Position numbers and translations under genes: made by a program. Under the pieces are notes generated by a model. That model saw only the letters and a list, made by a program, of their open reading frames with translations. It had not been told where the DNA came from and ran no database searches. A DNA stretch of 64,000 bases. Source: Caprimulgus europaeus. Taxonomy: Eukaryota > Chordata > Aves > Caprimulgiformes > Caprimulgidae. Positions 11,630-23,412 of this stretch are shown here, one piece after another. How positions within the stretch are numbered: the first letter of the stretch is position 1; each line of letters begins with the position of its first letter. The stretch lies in assembly GCA_907165065.1 (NCBI GenBank), contig OU015525.1, positions 5,458,537 through 5,522,536 of the forward strand. Reading direction: 5' to 3'.

Positions 11630-11935
11630 ACTCTGTCTAGTTTGGGGCTTGAACTTGGAAAAACTTGAATGAAAGTGAACAAGTTGGAGAAAGTCTAGAG
11701 CAGGAAGAGTGATAAAAAGTGACTTATGCTAAAGCATGACTTTTAAAGAAACTCTTGGTCTTGCTAAAGCCAAAGAGAAAGACTGACAGGAGACTTAAGT
11801 TTTAATTAGATAAATGGTGCTGCCAAGAGGATAGGGATCTGTTTTTCACAGCAGGTAATACATTAAATAATGACCTTTGCATATAGCAAGGGAATTTTAG
11901 CTTAGGCAAAGATAACGAAACACTGAAATAGTTTT
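11630..11935 (+). mobile_element. Ancient, heavily decayed CR1-type LINE fragment
   Basis: The order of short segments follows CR1 ORF2 C-terminus: a 'gagcaggaagagtgataaaa' part, a 'gaaagactgacaggagactta' part, 'gaggatagggatctgtttttcaca', and 'caagggaattttagcttaggcaaagataacgaaacactg'. Each matches poorly but the order and spacing are right. I infer an old insertion predating the younger CR1 copies. A profile search would be needed to fix the family. Confidence 0.5.
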
Positions 11936-13066
11936 GTAAAAAAATGTTTAGAAATGAGACACCATTCTTTACTCATGTGCTTCCCTGGGTTGATCCTCCA
12001 TCAGAAGGAGAAATTCTGCGTCATTTGGTATTATGCTTTGGATTGAAAAATAGCAGACACACATCACCTTCCAATCTGCTATGGATAAATAATTATAATT
12101 TAATGAAAAAAGTTTGGGGTTTGACCACTAATCATCTCCACAAATACCTGAGACTCAATGACAGCAAATTATAAGTGAAATTTTGTACTTTTACTTGCTC
12201 TGTTAAGATCTTGAGTATGATTTCCTTTTGATTTACAGCTGAGTTTTTATTGCTTAAATGCCAGCTGAGGTGCTGAGCTATTTTTGTTTAGTCATTATGA
12301 GAAACTATATTTTATAATTTATCTTCTCAGCAGCACCATTCAGAATGAAAGTTTTCATTGCTTTCATTTACTGGATTCTCTTTTTTCCCCTTTTTTTGTG
12401 ATTTTTTTATTTTATTTTTTTTTTTACAACAAAGGTAAGAAACAATAGCTTGTTAGCTGCTGGGCATAAAAAGACAAAACAAAATATAAAACTTTGAACA
12501 TTGATTCTTCCCTTAGGCCTTTATTGGAAAAAAACATGAAAAATCTTAATGAAATCCCTTTTTTTCTTCTCTAATTGTAACATAACGATTATGGTTTATG
12601 TAAAATCTTCTGAATTTAATTGGTATTTCTTTTATTTAGCTGCTCGATCAGATATGCATGGGAAATATCACAGAAACAACTGGGGATTTTGATTTGTTTG
12701 TTGTTTTTCTAAGTATCTAGCCAAAATTACATCTTCCACTCGTGCACAGGTTTCTGCTTTATAGGGGGAAGTTTCATTAACTACATCTTCAGTAAATCTT
12801 AAGTGTCATTTAATCCTGACAACAGGTCCTTTTGAGCTGTGTCTGTGCTGGTCTGTAGAAGCATCTGTGGTTAGCTTGATGCAGCCCTTCACATGCTGCA
12901 GTGCCTCATCTTTTGCCCAGTTCTAATTCAGATGTCAGCTCTCCTGTTGGAAGGGATGATGTTCTGTCACTAAACGGCCACAATCTGCTCCGAGGTACAT
13001 CAGCCTATGCTCACTCAGCTGTGTTCATCCAAAAAGACCAACAGAACAGCCTTGTGCTAGGAAATT
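11936..13066. other. TRAPPC9 intron, unique sequence
   Basis: AT-rich intron with a long T-rich run at about 12370-12430. A 76-codon open frame at 11944-12174 has no resemblance to known proteins and no splice context. Confidence 0.5.
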
Positions 13067-13445
13067 ACAGAATACAGAATTGCCTCCACTGGAAAAGACC
13101 TTTAAGATCATCCAGTCCATTCTTTAACCCAACACTGACAAGTCCCTGACTGACCCATGTCCCTCAGCACTGTGTCTACACGACTCTTCAATCCCTCCAG
13201 GGATGGGGACTCCACCACTGCCCTGGGCAACCCCTTCCGATGTCTCAGAACCCTTTCAGCAAAGAAATTCTTCCTCACATCCAATCTCAACTGCCCTTGG
13301 TGCAACTTGAGGCCATTTCCTCTTGTCCTGTCCCTTGTTCGTTGTTTAAACAGACCAACCTCCACTTCTCCACGCCCTCCTTTCAGGGAGTTACAGAGAG
13401 TGAGAAGGTCTTCCCTCAGCCTTCTTTTCTCCAGGCAAAGTATTT
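13067..13445 (-). mobile_element. CR1 LINE 3' end, reverse orientation
   Basis: Reading the minus strand, this copy goes from a 'cctggagaaaagaaggctgagg' segment through GGCCTCAAGTTGCACCAAGG and 'gtggtggagtccccatccctggaggg' to a degenerate tail. It shares its subgroup with the copy at 21331 (in plus-strand terms, 'catgtccctcagcactgtgtctacac'). An 85-codon minus-strand frame is the surviving ORF2 C-terminus. It lies about 2.8 kb after the exon at 10122. Confidence 0.92.
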
Positions 13446-16320
13446 GCCTCTGCTCATGCTACCTGTAGTCCTTCATTCTGCTTGTTTATGCTTGCAGGGA
13501 GATGATAGTCCCATGATGCATAATTAAGAAGGTAGGTCTTTGAAGCAGCCCTGAAATAGGGTATAAGAGATAATGAGTTAATGTTGAAAGTTCTATCAGT
13601 CTGTCCCACAGCTCAATGATGTCTTAAACGGCTTCAGCGTTCTACTCGCTTAACCATTTATGTACCGTGAAAGGCAGATAAATCTATATAGTAAAATTGT
13701 ATTCACTGTCTTCTGTCATCAGGCCTCTCATGTTAATTGATTCCTTATCAAGTGTTAGCCCCAGAGTTACCAGTGCAATTCCAGGCCTCAGAACAGTTCA
13801 GTTACCACCAGATTATTGACTGCCAGCAGAGATCTGATGCTAACAGCTCAGCGTAAGGGAAGCATTTTGTTGGTGGTTTCATGTTCTACACCTCTACATT
13901 TTGACAGATTGTGAGCTCTCAAAGTCAGCTGTTGAAGCTTGTGCTAGCTAGGTTGTCTTGAACTATCTCCTTTATACATGCTGATTCTCTCAAAGCATTA
14001 TCTGCCAGTTTTGATGGGCGCTGAGTGGCCTTCCTTGTTGCCTTTATCAAAGAGTAAAAAGAGCGTGAAAAAAATGCCAGAAAAAATACTAGTTGACTTC
14101 ACAAATTTGGTAAGAATTCAAGTAAGGTGTGCTCTGCATGCTGTGAGGTGCCTCTTGGTCTCCTTGTGTCCCTTGCCATTATGTTATCAGTATAAAAGTG
14201 TCTTCAATAAGGGCCATCTACAAAGATTGGAAAATCTTGATCTTGCTTATTTCAAAGGTGGTGAGGCACTCTGAATTTGTAGATGAAGTCAATCCACAGC
14301 ACAGCAGGGATGCTGCCTTTACTTTTGAGCAAAGTTACAAAACCAGATATGTAAGAATATTCTTACCTGTAAATTCTACAAATTCAAGATAATGAACAAT
14401 GTAAATTTTTAAATTTTTTTGAGGCTGCAGACTCTTCTTCCTGTCTTAAAACCACCACACAGCTGATGAGACATCAGCTGCAGATCTCTTTTGGCAAGTG
14501 CAGAGGCTTAAACTCTGTTCTTGTAATGGAGTCAGAGGAAAAAAAAGAAAAGGAGCTGCAGCAGGTCTGACACTTTAATTCAAAGTGTCAGTTCATCTAA
14601 CTGTAGGTTCAAATTAATTTTCCTTTGTACCATTAATGTATATAATTTAATGAAATGTTCTGGTTTGGTAAAGAAGGTATCAGTTCATAATAAAGCCTGC
14701 AGCATGCTCCCTGGTCTTAAGACCTTTTATTGATCTGTATTTAAAGTTAGGATTTGTTTTTTCCAATGTGGTTTCACCAAAGTGTTTGGAGACTGAAAAA
14801 GAACGATCTTGACTATATTGAAGGTTCTCAGGAGATGCTCGGTTTGGTGGGTAGAACTTTGGGTCTTAATGAAATCAGACATGATTTTCAGAATTTCCAT
14901 TCCAGTTTCCAAGGTTGCCCATGTTTTCACTACAATAAATTGCAACACAGCTTCTTTGGCAGTCAGGTTCAGGTTAGAAATCCTAATTATTCTATATTTA
15001 CAATCATACAAGGGAAAGAGTAAACTGCACGTTTCCTCAGGCATGTTCTAACAAGCATTTCCCTTATGCAGTAAAAAAGTTCTGTAGTGTTTTGTGAAAT
15101 ACTTCTTCATTTTGTATAGCTGAATTTTTAAATTCAATGTTCACATTTGCTACATTCAGAATGAGAATCAACTCCCTACTGACAGGCAGCTGTTTCTAGA
15201 CTTCTCTTTCTCAATATTTCAGTGTTCAAATGTCACGGAGCTTTGAAGGGTGGAGAATAACTCTTTTGGTTGGGTGCTTGAAGAACAATCTGTTTAGTTT
15301 GGAGGAAGGCTGAGATATGATCTGTTTAAAATGAATGAATGTTTCTACATGGAGGAAATAATTACTATTAAATTGACTGTTTTGTTAATGAAAAATTGTC
15401 AAAATGGAAACCAGGCAAATTCAACTACAAATAAAGCTCTCATTTTGATCAATTAGACTGATTAACCATTAGCAAAATCTGTCAAGCAATGAGTTTGATA
15501 ACCATTTTTTAATGTTCTCAGGACTGGATGTCTTTCTTGAATATATTCTTTATTTATATACACACCACGGAGCTCAGTATAGAATCTAGCAAGTGGTAAC
15601 CCTTGAGATGTGGGAGGTTACATCTAATAGTTAAATCATCTTGCTAACCTTAAACTCTGCTAATTGTATAATGTTGCAGTGGGTTCAGGGAAGAGCAGCA
15701 AAATGTAGCTTACAGATGGAGAGAATTGATTTTTTGAGATCAAAATGTTAAATATGTATGGTTTGGCACATGAAGATGTGAGAACATAAATCTGCAAATA
15801 TTTATAGATGTGCTGGGAATATTTAGCATAATTGAAAAGGTTTACAACTGGGAGAAGTCAGATGAGGACAGTTCTTGGAATATGTGAAAAGACCTTTTAA
15901 CAGTAAGATGGATAATCTGATTTAATCATCTGAAGTTCGTCTCGAAAGCTTCAGTTTTAGAGAATTTAAGAAAAGTTAAACTGAATTAAAGAAACCCTAC
16001 TGAAAACACAGTAGCACCATCAAAGATGCTCTAAATTGTTATTCTGCTGTCTTGCTCTTAGTGTTTGTCAGTGTGTTTTGGAGAATAGGGTTGTCATCTG
16101 GCACGTCATTGCCTGTCATCGTTGCCAGTGCTTCTCTTCACTTTCTGATGTCTCATTTTGGGTAGGGATGTTGTGTATGTGCATGAAAAGAAGCAAACAG
16201 AAGTGTGGATGTGAAAACACTCCATGGTTGTGGTTGATAGGGAAACTGGGCTGAATCTGGATATAGATAACTTGCTTTCAGTTCATTCACACCTAAGACC
16301 ATGTGGTCTTGCACTAACTT
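13446..16320. other. TRAPPC9 intron, unique sequence
   Basis: Intron without recognised repeats apart from the hairpin at 14567. Open frames of 89 and 105 codons overlap on opposite strands at 14727-15044 without family resemblance. At 15663-15960 a few phrases (for example 'gggttcagggaagagcagcaaaat') faintly recall very old CR1, but not enough to call one. Confidence 0.45.
14567..14591. repeat. Perfect 10-bp inverted repeat, 5-nt loop
   Basis: CTGACACTTT (14567-14576) and AAAGTGTCAG (14582-14591) are exact reverse complements around AATTC. It is a stable small hairpin in the intron with no evident element around it. Confidence 0.93.
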
Positions 16321-17085
16321 TCCCCCACCCAGTGAGACGGGAAGAGAATCACAACAAAGCAGTCATGGACTGACAATGAGGACAGGGAGGGCTCAGTCAC
16401 CAGTTATGGTCACTGGCAAAACAGAATCAACTTGAGGAAGAAAAATCAATTTAATTCATTACCAATCATCAGAGTGGGATAGTGAGACATAACAAGCACA
16501 TTTACAACACCTTCCCCCCACCTCTGCTCTGGTGTTGAGCATCTCTGGGGTGTTGTCTTGCTCATCATAGGCTCTCCAAGTCTTAACTGGTTCTTCAGGC
16601 ACAGCTTTCAGATCCAGCGTGGAGTCCTCCATAGCCTACATGTGGGTATCTGCTGTACCATTGAACTTCCATGGGCTGCTGGGGGACCTCATTCATCCTC
16701 CCCTACTCTTCTGTGATCCCAGTGCCTGAGGTTCTCTGTCTTACCCCTCCTTCTCCTTCCTCCTGGCAGTGATGCTGTCCTCTTTAAGCCGATGATTGTC
16801 TTTTGTTCAGGTCAATGGCCTCTCCTTCAGGTTCTCTCCACCTTCTTCTTTTCAAAACCAGTTCTTCCTTCATAAATATTGATTCAAAGAGATGTTTCTC
16901 TATTGCTAATTGGCTCAGCTTGGGCTGGAGAGGGTCCACCTTGGAGCCAGGGGAGCTTTGTGAGACTTCTCACAGGGGCCATCACTGTAGCCTCTTCCTC
17001 ACTACCAAAACCAGCCTCCTCCTTCCCCCCTCAAAAAAAATCAACACACTTTCCAAACCCCCTGGACGTTCCTTGTTTAAAATGA
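16321..17085. mobile_element. Decayed avian endogenous-retrovirus LTR-type repeat (same family as 29810)
   Basis: The segment order matches the copy at 29810: 'gacagggagggctcagtcaccagttatggtcac', 'gcaaaacagaatcaacttgagg', 'aatttaattcattaccaatcatcagagtgggatagtgagacataac' and 'aacaccttccccccacctct'. It then continues into a 'ccatgggctgctgggggacct' part and a 'gggctggagagggtccacc' part. It is more diverged than the 29810 copy and contains gaps. No viral genes lie next to it, so it is best read as an old solitary LTR. The exact family name and edges are uncertain. Confidence 0.7.
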
Positions 17086-18323
17086 CTTTAAAACTAAGAT
17101 ATAAGTTTATTCACTGAAGGGAGCCGTCATTAGAACACGTCAGCTGCATCTGGTTTTTAATACTGTGTTAAATGTTACTGAAGAATATCCTCTGCTGTCA
17201 TTTCAGAGTGGATTGGAATAGTAATTGCAATACCCCTGAAAGAAATTTCACTCTAATTGTCTCTTGCATTAAGTTCCCATGGCCCCAGTTTTGTGACTGT
17301 TTTTGGAATCGTAACAACTGCCATCGTAAGATTTTTAAAATGAAGCATGATTCATCATGGCACTGACTTCTGTTTGTGTTGTATCCTGAATTCTGCAATA
17401 GAGGATAACAGAAATTAATTTCTACAATAAATCTTCAAGCCACTGTTGCATTAACTGCATTAACTCAATTTTCAAAAAAAGATAAGAATTCTTCTATTTT
17501 AGTGTTCGAACTGAGTATTGACTTAATTTTGCATGTTAGTCCGAGACCTTCGGATTATAAAGCACTCAAATGAAAATAACTTTCTTTGTAATTGTAGTTT
17601 TGCATGTGCAACCTTCTGATGGATAGATTTTTGTGTTACTTATAAAAGAAAATCTTGAACATGAAATTTACAGGAGATTATTCTAAAGGATACACCATGG
17701 ACAAATAAGGAGGATAGTTGAAATGGAAAATGTTTGCACATTTGTGATTTTTAGTATTCTTCCACTTAGACTCTGAAAGTATTTGTTTGATCCAGGCTTA
17801 TTTTCTTTCCATTAGCAGTTGAAATGACAGATGGAAAGAAGAAAAAAACCCTTTCAAGAAGTTTTGTTCTTAATCCTAGCATCTATATACAGTCCAGTAT
17901 AGCTTTAATTAATCTTCATTTAATTCATACTTTTAACGTAATGCAATAATTTGTGTATCATTCCATTCAGAAAAGACAGATGTTGTGTTTGTGGTGTCTA
18001 CTGTATTTTTCTGGATAATTTTATATTTTATTTCCTAGGGAAATGAAATTTATATGATCACTTTAACTGTTTCCCCCCTCCTCTAAGTAAATTTTGACTA
18101 ATTTCAGCCAGCTGAAAAGCTGAAAAGTTAAATATATTTTTTCAGACTGGTAACTGGACAGAGAAGAAATATTCTAATTTATGGCCCAGTGAGGAAAAGC
18201 AGAAGCGTGAGCTCAGCAGTGACCTGCTCTGTTCCCTGCACTGGTTGGCATGGATGAGCTCAGGGCCACCCAAAACCACTGCTGTCCACTGAGGTTGATG
18301 GATGGGTGAAAGACCTGTGGGTA
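17086..18323. other. TRAPPC9 intron, unique sequence
   Basis: AT-rich intron. Overlapping 64- and 66-codon frames on opposite strands near 17172-17398 have no recognised match. Nothing else is supported. Confidence 0.5.
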
Positions 18324-18745
18324 GAGTCACAGAATGTTGTGAGTTGGAAGGGACCCACAAGGACCATCGAGTCCAACTCCTGTCCCTGCACAGGACAATC
18401 CCAACATTCAGACCATGTGTCTGAGGGCACATGTTGGCCAAATGCTGCTGGAATCTTGTCAAGCTTGGTGCCGTGAGCACCTCCCTGGGGAGCCTGTTCC
18501 AGGGCTCCACCACCCTCTGCCTCAAGAACCTTTTCCTCATGGCCAACCTCAGCCTCCCCTGCCACATCTTCCTGCCATGTCCTCTGCTCCTGTCATCGGT
18601 CACCAGAGAGAAGAGATCAGCGCCTGCCTCTCCTCTTCCCCTTGTGAGGAAGTTCTAGACCACGATGAGATCTCCTCTCAGTCTCCTCTTCTCCAGGCTG
18701 AACAAATCAAGTGACTTCAGCCTCTCCTCCTATGCTTCCCCTTTA
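18324..18745 (-). mobile_element. CR1 LINE 3' fragment, reverse orientation
   Basis: On the minus strand this is CR1 ORF2 C-terminus and 3' UTR, with the plus-strand signatures CACAGAATGTTGTGAGTTGG, 'atcgagtccaactcctgtccctgcacagg' and 'cattcagaccatgtgtctgagggcac'. Copies at 52781 (+) and 59531 (-) belong to the same subgroup and share long identical stretches. A 101-codon minus-strand open frame remains. The copy is 5'-truncated near the 'ctcttctccaggctgaac' segment. Confidence 0.93.
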
Positions 18746-21330
18746 AGCCGGAGTATGATGGGGGAGATAGGGATGTGGATATATGGGAGTTGAGATTTTT
18801 GAGGTGCAATGCTCTTTTTCTGTCCTATATCTTCCAGAAGAAGCCATAAAAAGTTGTTTATTTGGGTTTTGCAGAAATTAGAAGCTCTGTTCTAATTAAT
18901 GTAGTTTCCCTAAATGCTTGTATATTGTGTGTCTGTGTCCATAGTTATATGGAGTAAAACTCGATGATGGTTGAATTTTGTGTGCATTAATGTGTGATGG
19001 TACCATGCTATCTCAATAGATGTTCTGGAGGAGGAAAAAACCCCAGAAAACCAAAACAGCCAAACACAAACTGACTTATTCTAGATGTTTTTGACCCAAA
19101 CTTTAAAAAGGAGCTAGTAACAGTAGAATGACCCAAAACCTCTAAAAAGACTGGGAAGCCACTGGTGACCCTGCACATTGTGTGACATGGTGAAGGTGGA
19201 GTTCTCCACCTTTTCTGGGATGGATGGTAACTAACATCTACTTAACTAGACTGAGTACTCAGAATCCACTCAGAGTGGATTTATTCCCCAGTAACTCACC
19301 CTGTACCTCCGTCCCCAATCCACTAAACATTGAGTGTAAACTATTATATGGTGGTAGATAGTTTGGAAAAGTAAGAAGAAATTGGGTCAGTGTGAGAGAG
19401 TCTTTCCCAGTTCCAGGAATCAGTGGCTTATGACTGCTGTTTCTCAGCCAAAAATTTCAGTAGGCCATTATTGGGATATAATTTAATCATCTTTAGATCC
19501 ATTTATTATTTTGAGTGTTTCAAGTTTTTAAAAGCTTACATACTTTAAAAAAAAATTAATTTACCTATTATGGAGGCCAGGGTTAATGGTCTAAGATTTA
19601 CTCTATTGCCTTAAAATCCTTAAAACAATATGACACTGGAAATTTCTCTGATACAGAGGTGAGTTTAAGTAACAGACCACTGACTGGACTTATACATAGA
19701 AGTTCAGCAAAGTCATTTTGGAGTTCCTTTATCACACTGTCATAATTATGATTTGCCTCTCAAATCTTATTTACTGACACTTTGTGATAGGTTCTTCAGT
19801 TTCTGGCTCACTAAGGACAGCGTTCTGTGAGTTCACCTTCAATGAAAATTGATACAAATAGTTTAGCTTTCTTGCTAATTCTTTGTTTTCCTGTAACTTT
19901 CACTTACAGCCAGATCATAACTCGGCATCATCAGTTCTACACAGTCTTGCTGATTTGGTGATGGTAAAAAATTTTTATTTTTTTTTTAAAAAAGCTATTT
20001 TTTAGATCTTTAACAATTTGCTCTTTAACAACTTGAGGGGTTTTTTTTGTTTTTTCATTTCCCTTTTTAACTTTATTATGATGTTACTTCTAGTTTTCCA
20101 GGGCTTACGTTTTGTCTTGGTTTCCATCCTTGCATACAGCATCCAGTATTTGAAGCTTGCTGTTTTAATTAAAATATTTTTGTAACCTTTAATTGTGTTT
20201 GTTTTTCATTGCTCTAATAGTCTCTTTGGTACTATCCTGTATTTACTCTGAACATCAAAGGCTCTCTTTTTCTACAGTCTTAATGTTACCTTCAGTCTTT
20301 TTATACCTGTATCTGATTCTTCTAAGTTTTCAAAGTACTGTAATAACTTTGATTTTTATTAATTAAAGATTTCCCTAGGAATTAACTTAAAATTGACAAG
20401 GAAAGAATTATTACTCCTACATGTCTGTTTTGTGTAGTGTTTGAAGAAGATGAAATTAATGTCATAATGACGAATAGTTTTCACTGCATAGTCCAAGAGT
20501 TCATATTTGGGAATTTTTAGTATTAGTGGTGGTGTTTAGTCCTGAAGGGCTGCTGCTTTAGAGGTCCTTTATACTTATGACATGAATTATTGTATTTACA
20601 AAACTTTGGTTCTGCCAGAAGATATTGCACAGGGCTTGAGTGTTATTTCAAACAATTGTTTGGTTTTGCTATGGGATAAATAAGAAAATTCCTTCCATGT
20701 TGAATTTTGTAAACACAGTCTACACCAGAAATCTCTCTTGAAGATCATAACTTTGGATCTGCTGGAGAGGCAGAAGTTTGCTGTGTCTTTACAGGTCTTG
20801 TCCCACTCTCCCAAAGGTGAGATGCAAGCCAGGCTTCTTTTTTTATTCCCTCTTTTTTATTCCTTACTGGTAACAGGAGAGCTACTGACTCGAATATTGC
20901 CCTTCCAGTTATTTCTTTCTGGTGAGCTGTTAAGGAAGGGACTTGCTAATAAGAGCTCCTTATTTGTTCTAAATTCTTGAGTTTTGACATGTTTGCTTCA
21001 GGCACTCAGTTACCTTCATGCATTCTTCTCTATATTCAATATTCATTGAGGTTTTACCTGAAGAGAGAGAAAACCCTTAAAATATATATAAAAAAAGCCT
21101 CCACCTCCACTTTTGCTCTTTACTTTTGCTAAGAGACATGCTGCTGTCCCCAGACAGTGCTTGCTTGTCATTAACTGCCTGATTGTGTATGACATTGCTG
21201 TCACTTTTGTGACCTGAACCTTAACCTCCTGTGCTTGTCCTATGAGTGTTCCCGTCTCAAGGGTTTGCAGGGCAGCAACAGTTCCTCCTGTACATGCTCT
21301 AAAATTGATATCTCTTGATTTTGGTGTATT
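18746..21330. other. TRAPPC9 intron, with a palindrome cluster
   Basis: AT-rich intron with no recognised repeat families. It contains the three palindromes at 19193-19281, A/T-rich low-complexity stretches near 19970-20060, and a few short open frames without resemblance to known proteins. Confidence 0.5.
19193..19281. repeat. Cluster of three palindromes
   Basis: Three inverted repeats lie within 89 bp. AAGGTGGAG and CTCCACCTT surround a TT centre (19193-19212). CTGAGTACTCAG is a perfect 12-bp palindrome (19251-19262). AATCCACT and AGTGGATT surround CAG (19263-19281), directly next to the second. Each is short, but the density is unusual. Confidence 0.85.
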
Positions 21331-21808
21331 ATCACAGAATCACCTCGATTGGAAAAGCCCTTTAAGATCATTGTGTCCAATCATGAACCCAACACTGACA
21401 AGTCCCCGACTAACCCATGTCCCTCAGCACTGTGTCTACACAACTCTTCAGTCCCTCCAGGGATGGGGACTCCACCACTGCCCTGGGCAACCCCTTCCAG
21501 TGCCTCAGAACCCTTTCAGCAAAGAAATTCTTCCTCACATCCAATCTCAACTGCCCTTGTCTCAACTTGAGTCTGTTTCCTCTTGTCCTGTCACTTGGTC
21601 CTTGGTTGAACAGACCCACCCCCATGTCTTTACACTCTCTTTTTCAGTTAGAAGGTCTCCCCTCAGGCTCCTTTTCTCCAGGCTCAACAACCCCAGTTTC
21701 CTCAGCCAGGAACTCATCACACTTGTGCTCCAGGCCCTTCCCCAGCTCCATTACCCTTCTCTGGACACCGTCCAGCACCTCCATGTCCTTTTTTTAGTGA
21801 GGGGACAG
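21331..21808 (-). mobile_element. CR1 LINE 3' fragment, reverse orientation
   Basis: The plus strand begins ATCACAGAATCACCTCGATT and passes through 'catgtccctcagcactgtgtctacac', 'gggatggggactccaccactgccctgggcaacc' and 'ctggacaccgtccagcacctccatgtcc', which is CR1 read backwards. It is the same subgroup as 13067 and reaches further 5'. It lies about 1.5 kb before the exon at 23302. Confidence 0.94.
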
Positions 21809-23301
21809 AGAATTATGAAGTAGAGAACCTGTTTCCAAAATAGATGAGCAATTCTTAAACTCTTGGACCTCTCAAATTTAATTGCCTTTGGAATGGCTGG
21901 AGTTTGAGTTTAATTATGAATTATTAAGTAATAGGATAAGTATACTTGGTTGCTGAGACAAACAATTGTATCTTACTTAGTTTGAATATGTATATTGTTT
22001 GAAGGATAGCTCTGATGACTCTCACCTTACCAATATTCCCTTCTCTTGCCTTTTGGGGAGCTTCTGATTTCATGTGAACTCTTTCTCTAATTAATGCTGC
22101 TGATGGGTTCTAATTCTGACATAGAATACAAGTTACTTTTCCCTTCTTATTGATTCTGAAAGCAATTACATAGGATGAGATGATTCATAATCTTTATATG
22201 ATGGATAAACTTGCTACTTTATACTGCAATTCACAATGACGAGTCACCTAATTTTGTTATACGTGCATTTAAACTTCAAAGCCATTAATAGTGAAGTTAA
22301 ATTGTAGTGATGCTTAGGGCTGGGTTATTTCTCTGCTGTTAAGTAGCTTCTTAGGAAGTTTTGAATTTCAGAGCAGACTGATGCAGTATTGCAGCTGTAT
22401 GATTGTACTTGGCAAGTTGGTGTCTGGTTGCGATATTTTTCCATGTGTATTATATTATAATCTTCACTCAACACCTCTAGTTGTGCTTGGCTTCACAAGG
22501 AAGAAAAGTTAATAAATAAGAATAAAAATTTGCAAGAAAGTTTTATTCTCTATAGCTTTGTCAGTATTATTTTCTAGAGTTACCAGAAATGCGGTTGGTA
22601 TATTTATACGGAATGCTTCCAGGGAAATTTGGATTTGAAGGACAGAAGCTGACAAATAGAAGGTTTTGTGTGAGAGCTGCCTGTGTTTTGCCTTTCTTAC
22701 AGAAGGGACAGAGTTGTCTCTCTCAGAGTAGTTTGTATAATGGAAAAATATTCTAGTTGCCAGCATGCTTTGATCTGTAGACAAACCAGATATCGTAATA
22801 AATGAAATTGCTCCCTGACACTGGGCAAGGATTTCAGTTTTTGCCTGTACATTTGTTTTTTAAAAAGATAATGTCAAGGTAATTTGAAATAATAAAACTG
22901 TTTCATGTGAATGCTCAAAGGACTGAAAAATATCTGTGGCTTTTTCCATAGAAGTGAATCTGAAAGCTGCAAAGTGAGAGTATATACAGGGGATCAGATG
23001 CTGTGGGGCTTAATATTGTAGCTGCCATGGAATTTCTTCTCTGGAGGATAGATGCTCCTGTCTAGTTTTAGTAAAAAAAAAACAAATTAAAAAATTTTTT
23101 AAAAATCCAGTTATTAAAAAAAGAAAAGAGAAAGATGCTCTTATAATTTGATTAGGATAGAAAACATATGTATGTGAATGTATATATATTTATGCATATA
23201 TTTTTGTATTTATGTATAAAGATTAATTCTGATATATGTATAATAATTCTGTGGTGTGTTATTGAAATTGTGCTATTCTTTTTTCCCCCCTATCTGAACA
23301 G
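21809..23301. other. TRAPPC9 intron up to the splice acceptor
   Basis: AT-rich intron with A/T-rich runs near 23070-23120. It ends with a strong pyrimidine tract, ATTCTTTTTTCCCCCC, and the acceptor AG at 23300-23301. A minus-strand 91-codon frame at 22509-22784 has no resemblance to known proteins. Confidence 0.6.
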
Positions 23302-23412
23302 CACCCGACAATGCCATCTGCTTCTTGATGTCTTCAATTCTACAGAACATGAGTTGACCATCAGTGCTAGGAATAATGAAGATTTAATTCTGCATCCTGG
23401 GGAATGTCAGCG
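23302..23412 (+). CDS. TRAPPC9: TRAPPC9 internal exon, next after 10122-10264
   Basis: This 111-bp exon opens with one base that completes the codon left by the exon at 10264 (AG + C, Ser). It reads through [18 protein letters not shown] and [18 protein letters not shown], and ends two bases into a codon before the strong donor GTAAGT. The peptide continues the TRAPPC9 match without a gap, and the joint Ser-Thr-Arg at the splice is what the family has there. The motif of alternating hydrophobic residues (HLLLDVFN) suggests a beta-strand at the start of the C-terminal beta-sandwich region typical of Trs120-like proteins; this is inference. No stop, frameshift or unusual codon use is seen. The following exon, which should begin with one base completing the CG codon, was not found in the remaining 40.6 kb. 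Confidence 0.95.

Noticed and set aside
14727..15044. Overlapping 105- and 89-codon frames on opposite strands
   Set aside because: No family match, and open frames on both strands at once point to base composition.
15663..15960. Possible ancient CR1
   Set aside because: Only one or two short phrases recall CR1, and their order could not be followed further.
21242..21823. 193-codon plus-strand open frame
   Set aside because: Antisense shadow of the CR1 copy at 21331-21808.
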